This document shows positions 33,628 to 40,705 of a DNA stretch of 64,000 nt, piece by piece. Source of the DNA: an uncultured Sutterella sp. (GTDB taxonomy: Bacteria > Pseudomonadota > Gammaproteobacteria > Burkholderiales > Burkholderiaceae_F); contig CATVXH010000009.1 of assembly GCA_958347955.1 (NCBI GenBank), positions 1 through 64,000 on the forward strand. The letters are read 5' to 3'. Under the pieces are notes generated by a model, which searched no databases, was not told the origin of the DNA, and saw only the letters and a list, made by a program, of their open reading frames with translations. Position numbers and translations under genes: made by a program. Position 1 is the stretch's first letter. Each line of letters begins with the position of its first letter.

Positions 33628-33660
33628 AAAAAGCACACAAATTATGTTGTGTGCTTTTTT
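33628..33660 (+). terminator. Element-borne terminator behind tRNA-Thr
   Basis: A stem of AAGCACACAA with TTGTGTGCTT, extended by A-T pairs (33628-33640 with 33647-33660, 6-base loop), ending in six T. It lies inside the element, between the attachment core and the left inverted repeat, and would restore termination for the tRNA after insertion. Confidence 0.85.
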
Positions 33661-33667
33661 CGTCTCT

Positions 33668-33827
33668 GTGCCCGAAATTAAAGACTTTCAGGCGATCCCC
33701 ACCAAAATTGAACGTACGTCAAAATCTACATATTGTGTCTCAATTTTTTCCACCTGATGACCAAACTTCACGACGGGTGATGACCTAGCGCTTCATAGAA
33801 CCCCTTGGCACCATGACGCTTGCGTGG
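33668..33827 (+). repeat. Left 160-bp inverted repeat of the element
   Basis: Matches the reverse complement of 35688-35846 over its whole length with a single one-base difference (an extra G near 33779). The outer end starts GTGCCCG, the reverse complement of the first seven bases of the attachment core. It includes a promoter-like pair and two TGATGACC motifs. Checked base by base by eye. Confidence 0.93.
33708..33736 (+). promoter_or_regulatory. Predicted integrase promoter within the left inverted repeat
   Basis: TTGAAC (33708-33713) and TATTGT (33731-33736) with 17-base spacing, directed into the element. Because it is inside the repeat, the same promoter exists in the right copy (35806-35778, minus strand), also directed inward and antisense to the cargo gene. 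Confidence 0.45.
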
Positions 33828-33887
33828 CATTGTTGTGTCATGTGATGACCAAGTGGTGTGTCTGGTGATGGTAAATTTGATGACCAA
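33755..33887 (+). repeat. Four TGATGACC direct repeats before and over the integrase start
   Basis: TGATGACC followed by AA, TA, AA and AA occurs at 33755, 33778, 33843 and 33878. Two lie in the left inverted repeat; the last overlaps a possible integrase start codon (33880). In the right repeat one copy is intact (35750-35759, inverted) and one is damaged by the one-base deletion. Likely arm-type binding sites for the integrase and possibly an autorepression operator. Confidence 0.6.
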
Positions 33888-35184
33888 TCGACAAATTGCG
33901 CAACTTCGCGACGGTGTTTTTGCAGTTGGCGGAGTGGTTGGTTTGTATGTTCGTAAACGTTACGGCAAACTCCGGTTCTTAATGCGTTGGTGTTCAAAAG
34001 GTGTTCGTCGTGACTGCTATTTGCCAAGAAACCTCACGCTGTTAGAAGCGCGAAAAATGGCTGTTCAGTATCGATTAAAAATTGATAGTGGGATTGATCC
34101 GCGGATTGAGAAAAAGGAAAGAGAAGTCCAATCCTTAACGAAAGTTCAGGCGCTTGATAAGCAAATTGAATGTCTCAAAAAGTCCTTTCGTAGCGTCGCC
34201 ATGGAATGGTTGGAGTATCAGCGAGAAATTGGCGTTTGGAGAAACAATGAGAACGGTGAACATGCAGCCTATTTGCGTTTAAGAAAACACGCATTCCCGC
34301 GCCTGGAAAAGAAAGCAATTCATGAGATAACAGTTCAAGATATCTCCGAAGTATTAACTCCGATATGGGACCGTAAAGCAAGTGGAGACAAGTTGTATTA
34401 CTTGTTACGAAGAATCTTCGCCTACGCAATTGTTCAAGGTTATTATCGAGAAGAAAATCCTGTCGATAAAAGCGGAGTCCTTGGAGTACTCTTGCAGCCA
34501 CTGACCATTCAAAGGACAGATGGTGAAAATCGAGCTGCTCTTCCATATGAGCAAATCCCTGAATTTATAGTTTCACTCATTGCAAACAGATCGGCGGGGG
34601 CTCTGGCTGTGGCGTTTAGTGTTCTGACCGCAACGAGATTTAAGGCGGTAAGGTTGGCAGAATGGTCAGAGTTTAATTTAAACAATCCGATACCCGCTTG
34701 GGAGATACCGATTGAGCATGACAAAAATAAGGGTAAGGGTCTACGAACAATCTTATTGAGCCCGCAAGCAATTCATATTCTCGAAATGATGAGGGAGACT
34801 CGCCAGCATGAGAGAATAATATTCCCAAGTTTGAGGGGAACGAGTCTGAGTGATTCTGCACCTTCACGAATGATCCACTACATGAATGAGCAACGTGTTT
34901 TAAAAGGATTAAGTCCATGGACAGATCCAAATATGCAGGATGATAAAGGGGCTCCAATGACTATAACTCAACATGGAACAGCCAGATCTAGTTTCCGAAC
35001 TTACTTTTCGTCAGAGGCAAATCGAAAGAAGTTTGATCAGGAAGCGGTCGAGTTATGTTTGTTGCATAAAGTTAAGCCCCTCAATGGTGCTTATGATCGA
35101 TCGTTATTAGTGAAGGCTCGATATGAAATCATGCTTGAATGGGGAAGATACTGTTTTTCCCTTTACACTAAAAATACGATTTGA
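33868..35184 (+). CDS. P4-type tyrosine integrase
   Basis: Catalyses site-specific insertion and excision at the tRNA-Thr attachment site. The product is about 438 residues: an N-terminal arm-binding domain (VGLYVRKRYGKLRFLMRWCSKG; LPRNLTLLEARKMA), a SAM-like core-binding domain near residues 105-200, and the catalytic domain with Arg in TATRFKAVR, His-x2-Arg-like HGTARSSFRTYF, His in LLHKVK and the tyrosine in GAYDRS. It looks intact. The frame opens at a TTG (33820) inside the inverted repeat; ATG 33868 or 33880 fits the family better, but neither has a clear ribosome site. Confidence 0.88.
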   Translation: MVNLMTNRQIAQLRDGVFAVGGVVGLYVRKRYGKLRFLMRWCSKGVRRDCYLPRNLTLLEARKMAVQYRLKIDSGIDPRIEKKEREVQSLTKVQALDKQIECLKKSFRSVAMEWLEYQREIGVWRNNENGEHAAYLRLRKHAFPRLEKKAIHEITVQDISEVLTPIWDRKASGDKLYYLLRRIFAYAIVQGYYREENPVDKSGVLGVLLQPLTIQRTDGENRAALPYEQIPEFIVSLIANRSAGALAVAFSVLTATRFKAVRLAEWSEFNLNNPIPAWEIPIEHDKNKGKGLRTILLSPQAIHILEMMRETRQHERIIFPSLRGTSLSDSAPSRMIHYMNEQRVLKGLSPWTDPNMQDDKGAPMTITQHGTARSSFRTYFSSEANRKKFDQEAVELCLLHKVKPLNGAYDRSLLVKARYEIMLEWGRYCFSLYTKNTI

Positions 35185-35226
35185 TAATCTACAAATCAAG
35201 GTTATGTTTTGGGCGTCAGGTGTTGT

Positions 35227-35682
35227 ATGTTCCGAAAATATACTTTGGCTTTACTGCTATTGATAGCACTTCCGTGTTGGGCTGCTGACTGGGTGCATTA
35301 TGTGGACTCGGCGGATCAAAAGTTCAGAATGTTCGTTGATAAAAGCTCTATTGTGGAAACGGGAGATATAGCTTCTTTCTGGAATTTAACAGTCAACGTT
35401 GATCGAAGTTTGCCTTACGATTCGGAGTTAACAGATACCGAGGTTAACTGTGAACGAAAAACTATGCGTGAAAGGCAAAGACTGTTCTATCTCAAAGGGA
35501 AGCTTGTTTATGCTTACGATAGAGTTTCGGAGTGGAAAAGAGCGGTTCCTAATACTATCGGAGAGGCAACAATACAAAGTGTTTGTGATGTCTTTTATTA
35601 CCCAAATGACATCACCTACTCAACAAATAATTTGAAGGAGTTTGTCCAAACCCAGCAGAGGGAAATGAGAAAGAAGCCATAG
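35227..35682 (+). CDS. Secreted adhesin-E-like protein, cargo of the element
   Basis: The 151-residue product has a Sec signal peptide (MFRKYTLALLLLIALPCWA, cut before ADW). The mature part resembles the surface-adhesin protein E domain: an opening W-x2-Y, FVDKSSI, a FWNLTVNVD strand, NCERKT and a second cysteine in SVCDVF that could form a disulphide. Proteins of this type are widespread small periplasmic or surface proteins of mostly unknown role. It is the only passenger gene, 42 bases behind the integrase. Start 35227 is chosen for the signal peptide. Confidence 0.7.
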   Translation: MFRKYTLALLLLIALPCWAADWVHYVDSADQKFRMFVDKSSIVETGDIASFWNLTVNVDRSLPYDSELTDTEVNCERKTMRERQRLFYLKGKLVYAYDRVSEWKRAVPNTIGEATIQSVCDVFYYPNDITYSTNNLKEFVQTQQREMRKKP

Positions 35683-35687
35683 CTAAA

Positions 35688-35846
35688 CCACGCAAGCGTC
35701 ATGGTGCCAAGGGGTTCTATGAAGCGCTAGGTCATACCCGTCGTGAAGTTTGGTCATCAGGTGGAAAAAATTGAGACACAATATGTAGATTTTGACGTAC
35801 GTTCAATTTTGGTGGGGATCGCCTGAAAGTCTTTAATTTCGGGCAC
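35688..35846 (-). repeat. Right 159-bp inverted repeat of the element
   Basis: Reverse complement of 33668-33827 apart from one missing base. Its outer seven bases (CGGGCAC) are the start of the right attachment core, so repeat and core overlap by 7 bp. In a circular form of the element the two repeats would face each other across the attachment core and the tRNA terminator, about 49 bp apart. Confidence 0.93.
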
Positions 35847-35854
35847 CATCAACG
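35840..35854 (+). repeat. attR, right direct repeat
   Basis: CGGGCACCATCAACG, identical to 33612-33626. It is followed immediately by the hairpin that was probably the original tRNA-Thr terminator, which marks this as the right border of the insertion. Confidence 0.85.
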
Positions 35855-35888
35855 ATCCGTGCGATTTTTATACCGCGCGGATTTTTTT
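35855..35888 (+). terminator. Displaced native terminator of tRNA-Thr
   Basis: A 9-bp stem with one G-U pair (35855-35863 with 35874-35882) and six following T (35883-35888). It sits exactly after the attachment core, as expected of the terminator that followed the tRNA before insertion. Confidence 0.75.
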
Positions 35889-36066
35889 GATTGTTATTAA
35901 GAAATAGATTTTTGAAAGAAGTCCTTATTCAATTTTGTGAACTCAATTTCAACAAAATCAGTCTATCGATAAATAAAAAAAGAAAAATTAATGCTTGATC
36001 TTTTAAAGCAATAAGATTTTTGTCAAACAGATCTAGGGATTTCATGGATCGAGTATTTTTTTTACC

Positions 36067-36095
36067 TTGAATACACTTACGCCTGTACTTAAATT
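36067..36095 (+). promoter_or_regulatory. Possible promoter of the second AAE-type transporter
   Basis: TTGAAT (36067-36072) and TAAATT (36090-36095) with 17-base spacing, 55 bases before the ATG. The stretch 35890-36066 is A+T-rich and I see no gene in it. Confidence 0.35.
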
Positions 36096-36149
36096 TCCCT
36101 AATTCTTTTTGACTAGGTCATCGTCCTGCGGACAAAGGTTGTTGGCGTT

Positions 36150-37826
36150 ATGGAATGGCTTCAATCACTTTTGACGGATACAAATTCTATTGCTCATACA
36201 GCGTTGATTTACGCGGCCATTATTACCATTGGTTTGGCAGTTGGTCGAATTAAAGTCAAGGGGATTTCGCTAGGGGTGATCGGCGTGTTATTTGTCGGTC
36301 TCTTCTTTGCTCATTTCGGTGCAAAAGTCAATCCGGAAGTTCTTGGTTTCACTCGGGATTTCGGTCTTATCATCTTCATCTTTTTTGTTGGGTTGCAAGT
36401 TGGCCCGTCTTTTTTCTCATCATTTAAAAGTGTTGGGTTGATTCTTAATGGCTTAATGCTTTTCACTGTTTTTACGGGTATCGCACTGACCGTTATTTTA
36501 TTTTTCATCTTCCAGGAAGATATTTCGCTTGCTCAACTTCTGGGGGTTCATTACGGTTCAATTACTTGTACTCCAGGTCTTGGGGCTACGAAAGAAGCAT
36601 TGGCGGGCATGGGGTATCAGGGTGAGGATATTGCTGTCGGTTATGCTTGCGCATACCCGTTGGGCTTAGTGACAATTATTGGGGTGGCTATCTTTTTGCG
36701 AGTTATTTTTAAGGTTGATTTGCAGCAAGAGGATCGCCAATGGGAGGATGAGGAGCGAGAAATAAATCAGGCTCCTGTTGTATTCCATGTCTATATCACC
36801 AATCATTTGCTTGATGGTTTGACTGTCAGAGAATGCCGTCGTCGTATCCCGAGACCTTTTGTCTGCTCACGCCTTTTACGCAGAGGAAAAATCAGTAGTC
36901 CTTTCGCTGACACTGTTTTGCATTACGGCGATACTATTCGGATCGTTGCCACGCCGGATCAGAAGATGGATATCATCGCTGCCTTTGGTAAGGAAGATGA
37001 ACGTATTGATTTGGCCACACAAACCTCTCCTATCGATCGTCAGCGGGTTATCGTTACACGAAGCTCAATGAATGGTCGCACGGTAGCGGATTTGGAATTC
37101 GCTAATCAAGAGGGGGTTCATATCACTCGCGTTTGGCGTGCCGGTATGGAATTGTTCCCTTACGCAAAGATGCATTTACAAGTGGGCGATATTTTACAAT
37201 GTGTTGGTCCTATCGATGCCATTAAGCGTCTCGCAGGTATTGTCGGTAATCATCCAAAGGTTTTGGAACAACCTAACTTGGCAGCGATTTTTTTGGGAAT
37301 TACGCTCGGTGTTCTTGTCGGTTCCATCCCATTGATGATTCCTGGTATGCCGACTCCGATTAAATTGGGTTTAGCGGGTGGTCCCTTGATTATCTCTATT
37401 TTGTTGGGTCGATTCGGTGCATCGCTTCATTTGGCAACTTATACGACAAATGCGGCCAATCTTGCGGTTCGTGAAATTGGGATTTCTCTTTTCTTGGCCA
37501 GTGTTGGTCTGACAGCGGGAGGAACCTTTGTTGAGACACTTGTGTTCGGAAACGGTTTGTTATACGCCGGTATCGGTTTCTGTATCACGCTTATTCCTCA
37601 AGTTCTAACGGGTGTCATTTCGAGGGTTTTCTGTAAGCTTAACTATTACTCCATTTTGGGCTTATTGATTGGGGCCTGCACTAATTCGCCCATTTTGGCT
37701 TACGCAGCGTCATTGTCCGAAAAAAGCGCTGCGGCTGTAGCCTATTCAACGGTATATCCATTGGCGATGTTTTTACGTGTGGTGACCGGACAAGTTATCC
37801 TTGTGTTTATGTGGGCTTATCTTTAG
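36150..37826 (+). CDS. Aspartate:alanine-exchanger-type transporter with two RCK_C domains (paralogue)
   Basis: The 558-residue product is a close relative of the protein at 17609-19294, with the same domain order: membrane half with GVHYGSITCTPGLGATKEAL, two central RCK_C domains (about 205-365), and a second membrane half with GACTNSPILAYAASLSEKSAAAVAYSTVYPLAM. Long blocks are identical between the two, and variation is concentrated in the cytoplasmic domains. Substrate unknown. It stands alone between the element and its own terminator. Confidence 0.88.
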   Translation: MEWLQSLLTDTNSIAHTALIYAAIITIGLAVGRIKVKGISLGVIGVLFVGLFFAHFGAKVNPEVLGFTRDFGLIIFIFFVGLQVGPSFFSSFKSVGLILNGLMLFTVFTGIALTVILFFIFQEDISLAQLLGVHYGSITCTPGLGATKEALAGMGYQGEDIAVGYACAYPLGLVTIIGVAIFLRVIFKVDLQQEDRQWEDEEREINQAPVVFHVYITNHLLDGLTVRECRRRIPRPFVCSRLLRRGKISSPFADTVLHYGDTIRIVATPDQKMDIIAAFGKEDERIDLATQTSPIDRQRVIVTRSSMNGRTVADLEFANQEGVHITRVWRAGMELFPYAKMHLQVGDILQCVGPIDAIKRLAGIVGNHPKVLEQPNLAAIFLGITLGVLVGSIPLMIPGMPTPIKLGLAGGPLIISILLGRFGASLHLATYTTNAANLAVREIGISLFLASVGLTAGGTFVETLVFGNGLLYAGIGFCITLIPQVLTGVISRVFCKLNYYSILGLLIGACTNSPILAYAASLSEKSAAAVAYSTVYPLAMFLRVVTGQVILVFMWAYL

Positions 37827-37868
37827 TTAGGCATTGATTACTCTCAAAAATCTTGTCTTAGATAAAAT

Positions 37869-37905
37869 CGCGGATCGCAGAGTCAGTGATCCGCGAATCT
37901 TTTTA
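37869..37905 (+). terminator. Terminator after the AAE-type transporter
   Basis: An 8-bp stem CGCGGATC/GATCCGCG (37869-37876 with 37888-37895) with an 11-base loop, then AATCTTTTT. Confidence 0.7.
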
Positions 37906-37968
37906 ATTTTTGCAGATTGTATTTGGAATTGAAGTTTCGTGATATCGTGAAATGAAACGAGGTGTTCT

Positions 37969-38724
37969 ATGCGGTTTTCAATTATTTATTTCAGTGCAGC
38001 AGGTCACACTTTAAAAGTTGTGCGTCATGTCGCCGAGCAAATCGGTGGGGTGAATAGAGCCATTGACCTCTCAGATCCGTTTCTTAAGGAAAATGCTTTC
38101 ACGCGGGACGAATGTGTCATCATCGCATGTCCGGTATACGGAGGAAGAATCCCTGGTATTGTGGTCGAAAGACTTCAAAAATTGTCGTTTGATGAGACTC
38201 GAGCGATCACATTGATAACCTATGGTAATCGAGCTTACGAAGATGCGTTGCTGGAACTGAATGATACAGTATTGGCTCGTGGGGCCATTCCCATTGCGAG
38301 CGCCGCGGTTGTCGCACAGCACTCAATGTTGCCGACTGTCGCGGCCAACCGTCCCACTGATACGGACTATCAAAATCTTTCCGTATTTGCCCGATTTGCT
38401 CGGCAAAAATTTGAAGATATTCATCCTGTGCCTGTGAAGGTGCCTGGTAATCGTCCGTACAGGCAATGGAAGAAGATGCCGCTTACTCCAGTTGTCAGCG
38501 CCAACTGTGTGCGCTGTGGGATGTGTATTAAACAATGCCCGACAATGGCGATCTGGATAACGGATCCCAAGAAAACGGATCCGTCCAAATGTATTTTGTG
38601 CATGCGCTGCGTAGCTTTGTGTCCGCAAGGGGCTAGAAGTTTGCCGCCGGCGGGCAAGGAAGCAATAGAAAAAAAACTCGCTCCCGTGGCCAAACTGGTG
38701 CGTGAGAACGAGTTTTTCTTTTAA
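37969..38724 (+). CDS. EFR1-type flavodoxin/ferredoxin fusion protein
   Basis: The 251-residue product has an N-terminal flavodoxin-like domain (FSAAGHT for FMN phosphate binding; CPVYGGRIPG; YGNRAYEDAL) and a C-terminal pair of [4Fe-4S] motifs, CVRCGMCIKQCP and CILCMRCVALCP. This is the EFR1 family of anaerobes, electron-transfer proteins of unknown partner. It fits an anaerobic lifestyle. A stem with outer AAAAACTCG/CGAGTTTTT arms overlaps its end. Confidence 0.85.
   Translation: MRFSIIYFSAAGHTLKVVRHVAEQIGGVNRAIDLSDPFLKENAFTRDECVIIACPVYGGRIPGIVVERLQKLSFDETRAITLITYGNRAYEDALLELNDTVLARGAIPIASAAVVAQHSMLPTVAANRPTDTDYQNLSVFARFARQKFEDIHPVPVKVPGNRPYRQWKKMPLTPVVSANCVRCGMCIKQCPTMAIWITDPKKTDPSKCILCMRCVALCPQGARSLPPAGKEAIEKKLAPVAKLVRENEFFF
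38672..38717. terminator. Possible two-way terminator between EFR1 gene and phnX
   Basis: AAAAACTCG (38672-38680) and CGAGTTTTT (38709-38717) form a 9-bp stem with a long 28-base loop, overlapping the EFR1 coding end. The outer A and T runs would let it act for both convergent genes, which are only 15 bases apart. Confidence 0.45.
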
Positions 38725-38739
38725 TGACTTTTAGAGCCT

Positions 38740-39534
38740 TTACGCAAGCTTGTCATTTTCAATAGCTTTGATTAATTTTAGCAGTTCCTGCATGGTGTCA
38801 ATCACAAAATCGGCGCCGTTCGCAAAGAATGTTTCCCGTGCTTTTTTACGAAGGGAGAAGCGATCCATATCGGAAAGCTTTTCCCAGCTTTCTTTGTCTA
38901 ATCCAATCACGGAACTGCCTTCGGTAACCCCAACCGTAATCAAACCGGCGTTTTTGCCTTCCCGCATATCAGAAACCGTATCGCCTACCTTGACAACGCG
39001 GCGTACGTCCTGAAGTCCGAGACGTTTCATATTTTCAAAAACCATGTAGGGCCACGGGCGACCGAAACCGTTGGTGTCATCTGCGGTGACAAACGTGTCG
39101 GGTCTATAACCGGCTTTGGCAGCTTCGGGGGCCACCACCTGCATCATGGATGTTGTAAAACCCGTTGTTGAACCGATTTTCATTCCTTTTTCTCGGAGGT
39201 CGGCAACCGTTTCAAGGACATAGGGTTTAATATCGCAGTGTTTCGGTAAAACGGCCATTAATGCCGGCTCAAAATCGGCGTACAGCGCTTCCACATCGTC
39301 TGCGTTAGGTGAACGTCCATAGTGTTCCTGCCATGACTTTTCAATGCGAGGCATCCGAAGCATTGTGCGAATGTGGTCGCGTTTTAACAAGCCCATTGGT
39401 GCTCGGGTCTCTTCGTCAGTTACAACAATGCCGGCACGGCGGAATGCTTCCATAAAAGCACTGACAGGACTGGTGGAACCGAAATCAACCGTTGTGCCAG
39501 CCCAATCAAAAATGACCGCGTCAATCTTAGGCAT
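38740..39534 (-). CDS. phnX: Phosphonoacetaldehyde hydrolase
   Basis: PhnX cleaves the C-P bond of phosphonoacetaldehyde to acetaldehyde and phosphate. The 264-residue HAD-family product has the nucleophile D10 in IDAVIFDWAGTTVD and the Schiff-base lysine K51 in MGLLKRDH, both specific to PhnX. Length matches characterised enzymes. Its start overlaps the end of phnW by 8 bases, and the two enzymes act in sequence. Confidence 0.95.
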   Translation of the reverse strand: MPKIDAVIFDWAGTTVDFGSTSPVSAFMEAFRRAGIVVTDEETRAPMGLLKRDHIRTMLRMPRIEKSWQEHYGRSPNADDVEALYADFEPALMAVLPKHCDIKPYVLETVADLREKGMKIGSTTGFTTSMMQVVAPEAAKAGYRPDTFVTADDTNGFGRPWPYMVFENMKRLGLQDVRRVVKVGDTVSDMREGKNAGLITVGVTEGSSVIGLDKESWEKLSDMDRFSLRKKARETFFANGADFVIDTMQELLKLIKAIENDKLA

Positions 39535-40639
39535 GATTCACCTCATTGAGATAATTTTTAAAGATGTCTAAAACCTTTGTGATGTCCTCTTCATAGATCT
39601 CACCGATATTACCTAATCGGAAGGTATCCTTTTCAGTGAGTTTACCCGGATAGATCACGTAGCCATGACTCTTCAAATAGTCATACATACTGGTGAACGT
39701 GAAATGACTATTTTCTGGATAGAAGAAAGTGGTGATAATTGGGCCTTGATGAGTTGGGTCGATATAGGCTTCAAATCCCAACGCTTTCATACCATCGCGA
39801 AGCTTGCGGTTGCAACGTTCATAGCGAGCATTGCGAGCGGCAATTCCTCCCTCATTTTGGAGTTCAATCATGGCACGATGGAATGCGGCAACAACATGTG
39901 TCGGCGAGGTGAAACGCCATTTCCCGCAGTCTTTTTCCATGACTCGCCATTGATCGTAAAGATCAAGAGACAAAGAGCGGGCATTGCCTTTGCTAGCTTT
40001 CAATTTTTCGGTTTGTGCGATGATAAAGGAAAAACCAGGAACACCTTGAATGCATTTGTTGGCCGAAGAAATTAAGAAATCAATTCCGATGCCGGGAACG
40101 TTAATATCCACGCCTCCGAAGGAACTCATAGCGTCCACAATAAATGTCTTGTTTTCAGCCTTAACGACTGAGCCTACCGCTTCAATGTCATTCAATATGC
40201 CAGTGGTGGTTTCACTATGCACCATAGCGACCATGGTCACATCAGGATTGATCTTAAGGAATTTTTCTACTTCCTCGGCATCGGGAATGCTGTCCCATGC
40301 GAAGTCCAGACGCTTAAAGTGGATGTGATGATAAGAAAGAATTTGACACATGCGTTCCGTGTAAGCGCCGTTGACTAGAACCAAAACGCAATCGTTAGGA
40401 CCGGGGATGGAGGATAGAACCGATTCCACGCCAAAGGTGCCGCTACCTTGCATTAAAACAGTAGTGTATTTGTCGGCAGGGGCGTGAGCCAGTTCTAAAA
40501 GACCAGATCGCACTTCTTGAGTCATGTCTTTGTAGTCTTTGTCCCAAGTGCAGCGGTCGACAAGCATTTCAGCGCGAACTGTTGCGGAAGTTGTTAATGG
40601 GCCGGGTGTTAGCAATTTATAAGTATTAGGATCTTGCAT
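39527..40639 (-). CDS. phnW: 2-aminoethylphosphonate:pyruvate aminotransferase
   Basis: PhnW transfers the amino group of 2-aminoethylphosphonate to pyruvate, giving phosphonoacetaldehyde and alanine. The 370-residue class-V PLP enzyme has LLTPGPLTTS at the start, VDAMSSFGGVDI with the cofactor aspartate, and the lysine K195 in SANKCIQGVPG. The frame extends upstream to 40690, but that part overlaps a terminator-like hairpin; ATG 40639 matches family starts. No clear ribosome site is visible. Confidence 0.95.
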   Translation of the reverse strand: MQDPNTYKLLTPGPLTTSATVRAEMLVDRCTWDKDYKDMTQEVRSGLLELAHAPADKYTTVLMQGSGTFGVESVLSSIPGPNDCVLVLVNGAYTERMCQILSYHHIHFKRLDFAWDSIPDAEEVEKFLKINPDVTMVAMVHSETTTGILNDIEAVGSVVKAENKTFIVDAMSSFGGVDINVPGIGIDFLISSANKCIQGVPGFSFIIAQTEKLKASKGNARSLSLDLYDQWRVMEKDCGKWRFTSPTHVVAAFHRAMIELQNEGGIAARNARYERCNRKLRDGMKALGFEAYIDPTHQGPIITTFFYPENSHFTFTSMYDYLKSHGYVIYPGKLTEKDTFRLGNIGEIYEEDITKVLDIFKNYLNEVNHA

Positions 40640-40650
40640 GGTTATTGCTG

Positions 40651-40687
40651 TATAAAAAGTTAAACAGGACGGACAGCGTCCGTCCTG
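40651..40687 (-). terminator. Terminator-like hairpin between phnS and phnW
   Basis: A perfect 10-bp stem with a 3-base loop (40665-40674 with 40678-40687); on the minus strand it is followed by TTTAACTTTTT. It would reduce transcription of phnW-phnX relative to the binding protein gene phnS. Confidence 0.7.
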
Positions 40688-40705
40688 CAATAGTCAGTTT
40701 TTAAA

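Larger units (their letters stand above)
33612..35854 (+). mobile_element. 2.2-kb integrative element in tRNA-Thr with 160-bp inverted repeats
   Basis: Bounded by two copies of CGGGCACCATCAACG (33612-33626 and 35840-35854), 2228 bp from copy to copy. Inside lie a terminator, a left inverted repeat, a P4-type integrase, one secreted protein and a right inverted repeat. The tRNA stays intact because the left copy supplies its 3' end. The native tRNA terminator is displaced to the right (35855-35888). No excisionase, replication or transfer gene is present, so it may be a minimal element or a satellite needing help. Confidence 0.85.

Noticed and set aside
33820..33867. TTG start of the integrase inside the inverted repeat
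   Set aside because: The extra residues do not look like the arm-binding domain; family starts begin near 33868 or 33880.
33612..35854. IS element or transposon with terminal inverted repeats
   Set aside because: The 160-bp repeats suggested it, but the enzyme is a tyrosine integrase with intact catalytic residues and the flanking repeats are tRNA attachment cores rather than target duplications.
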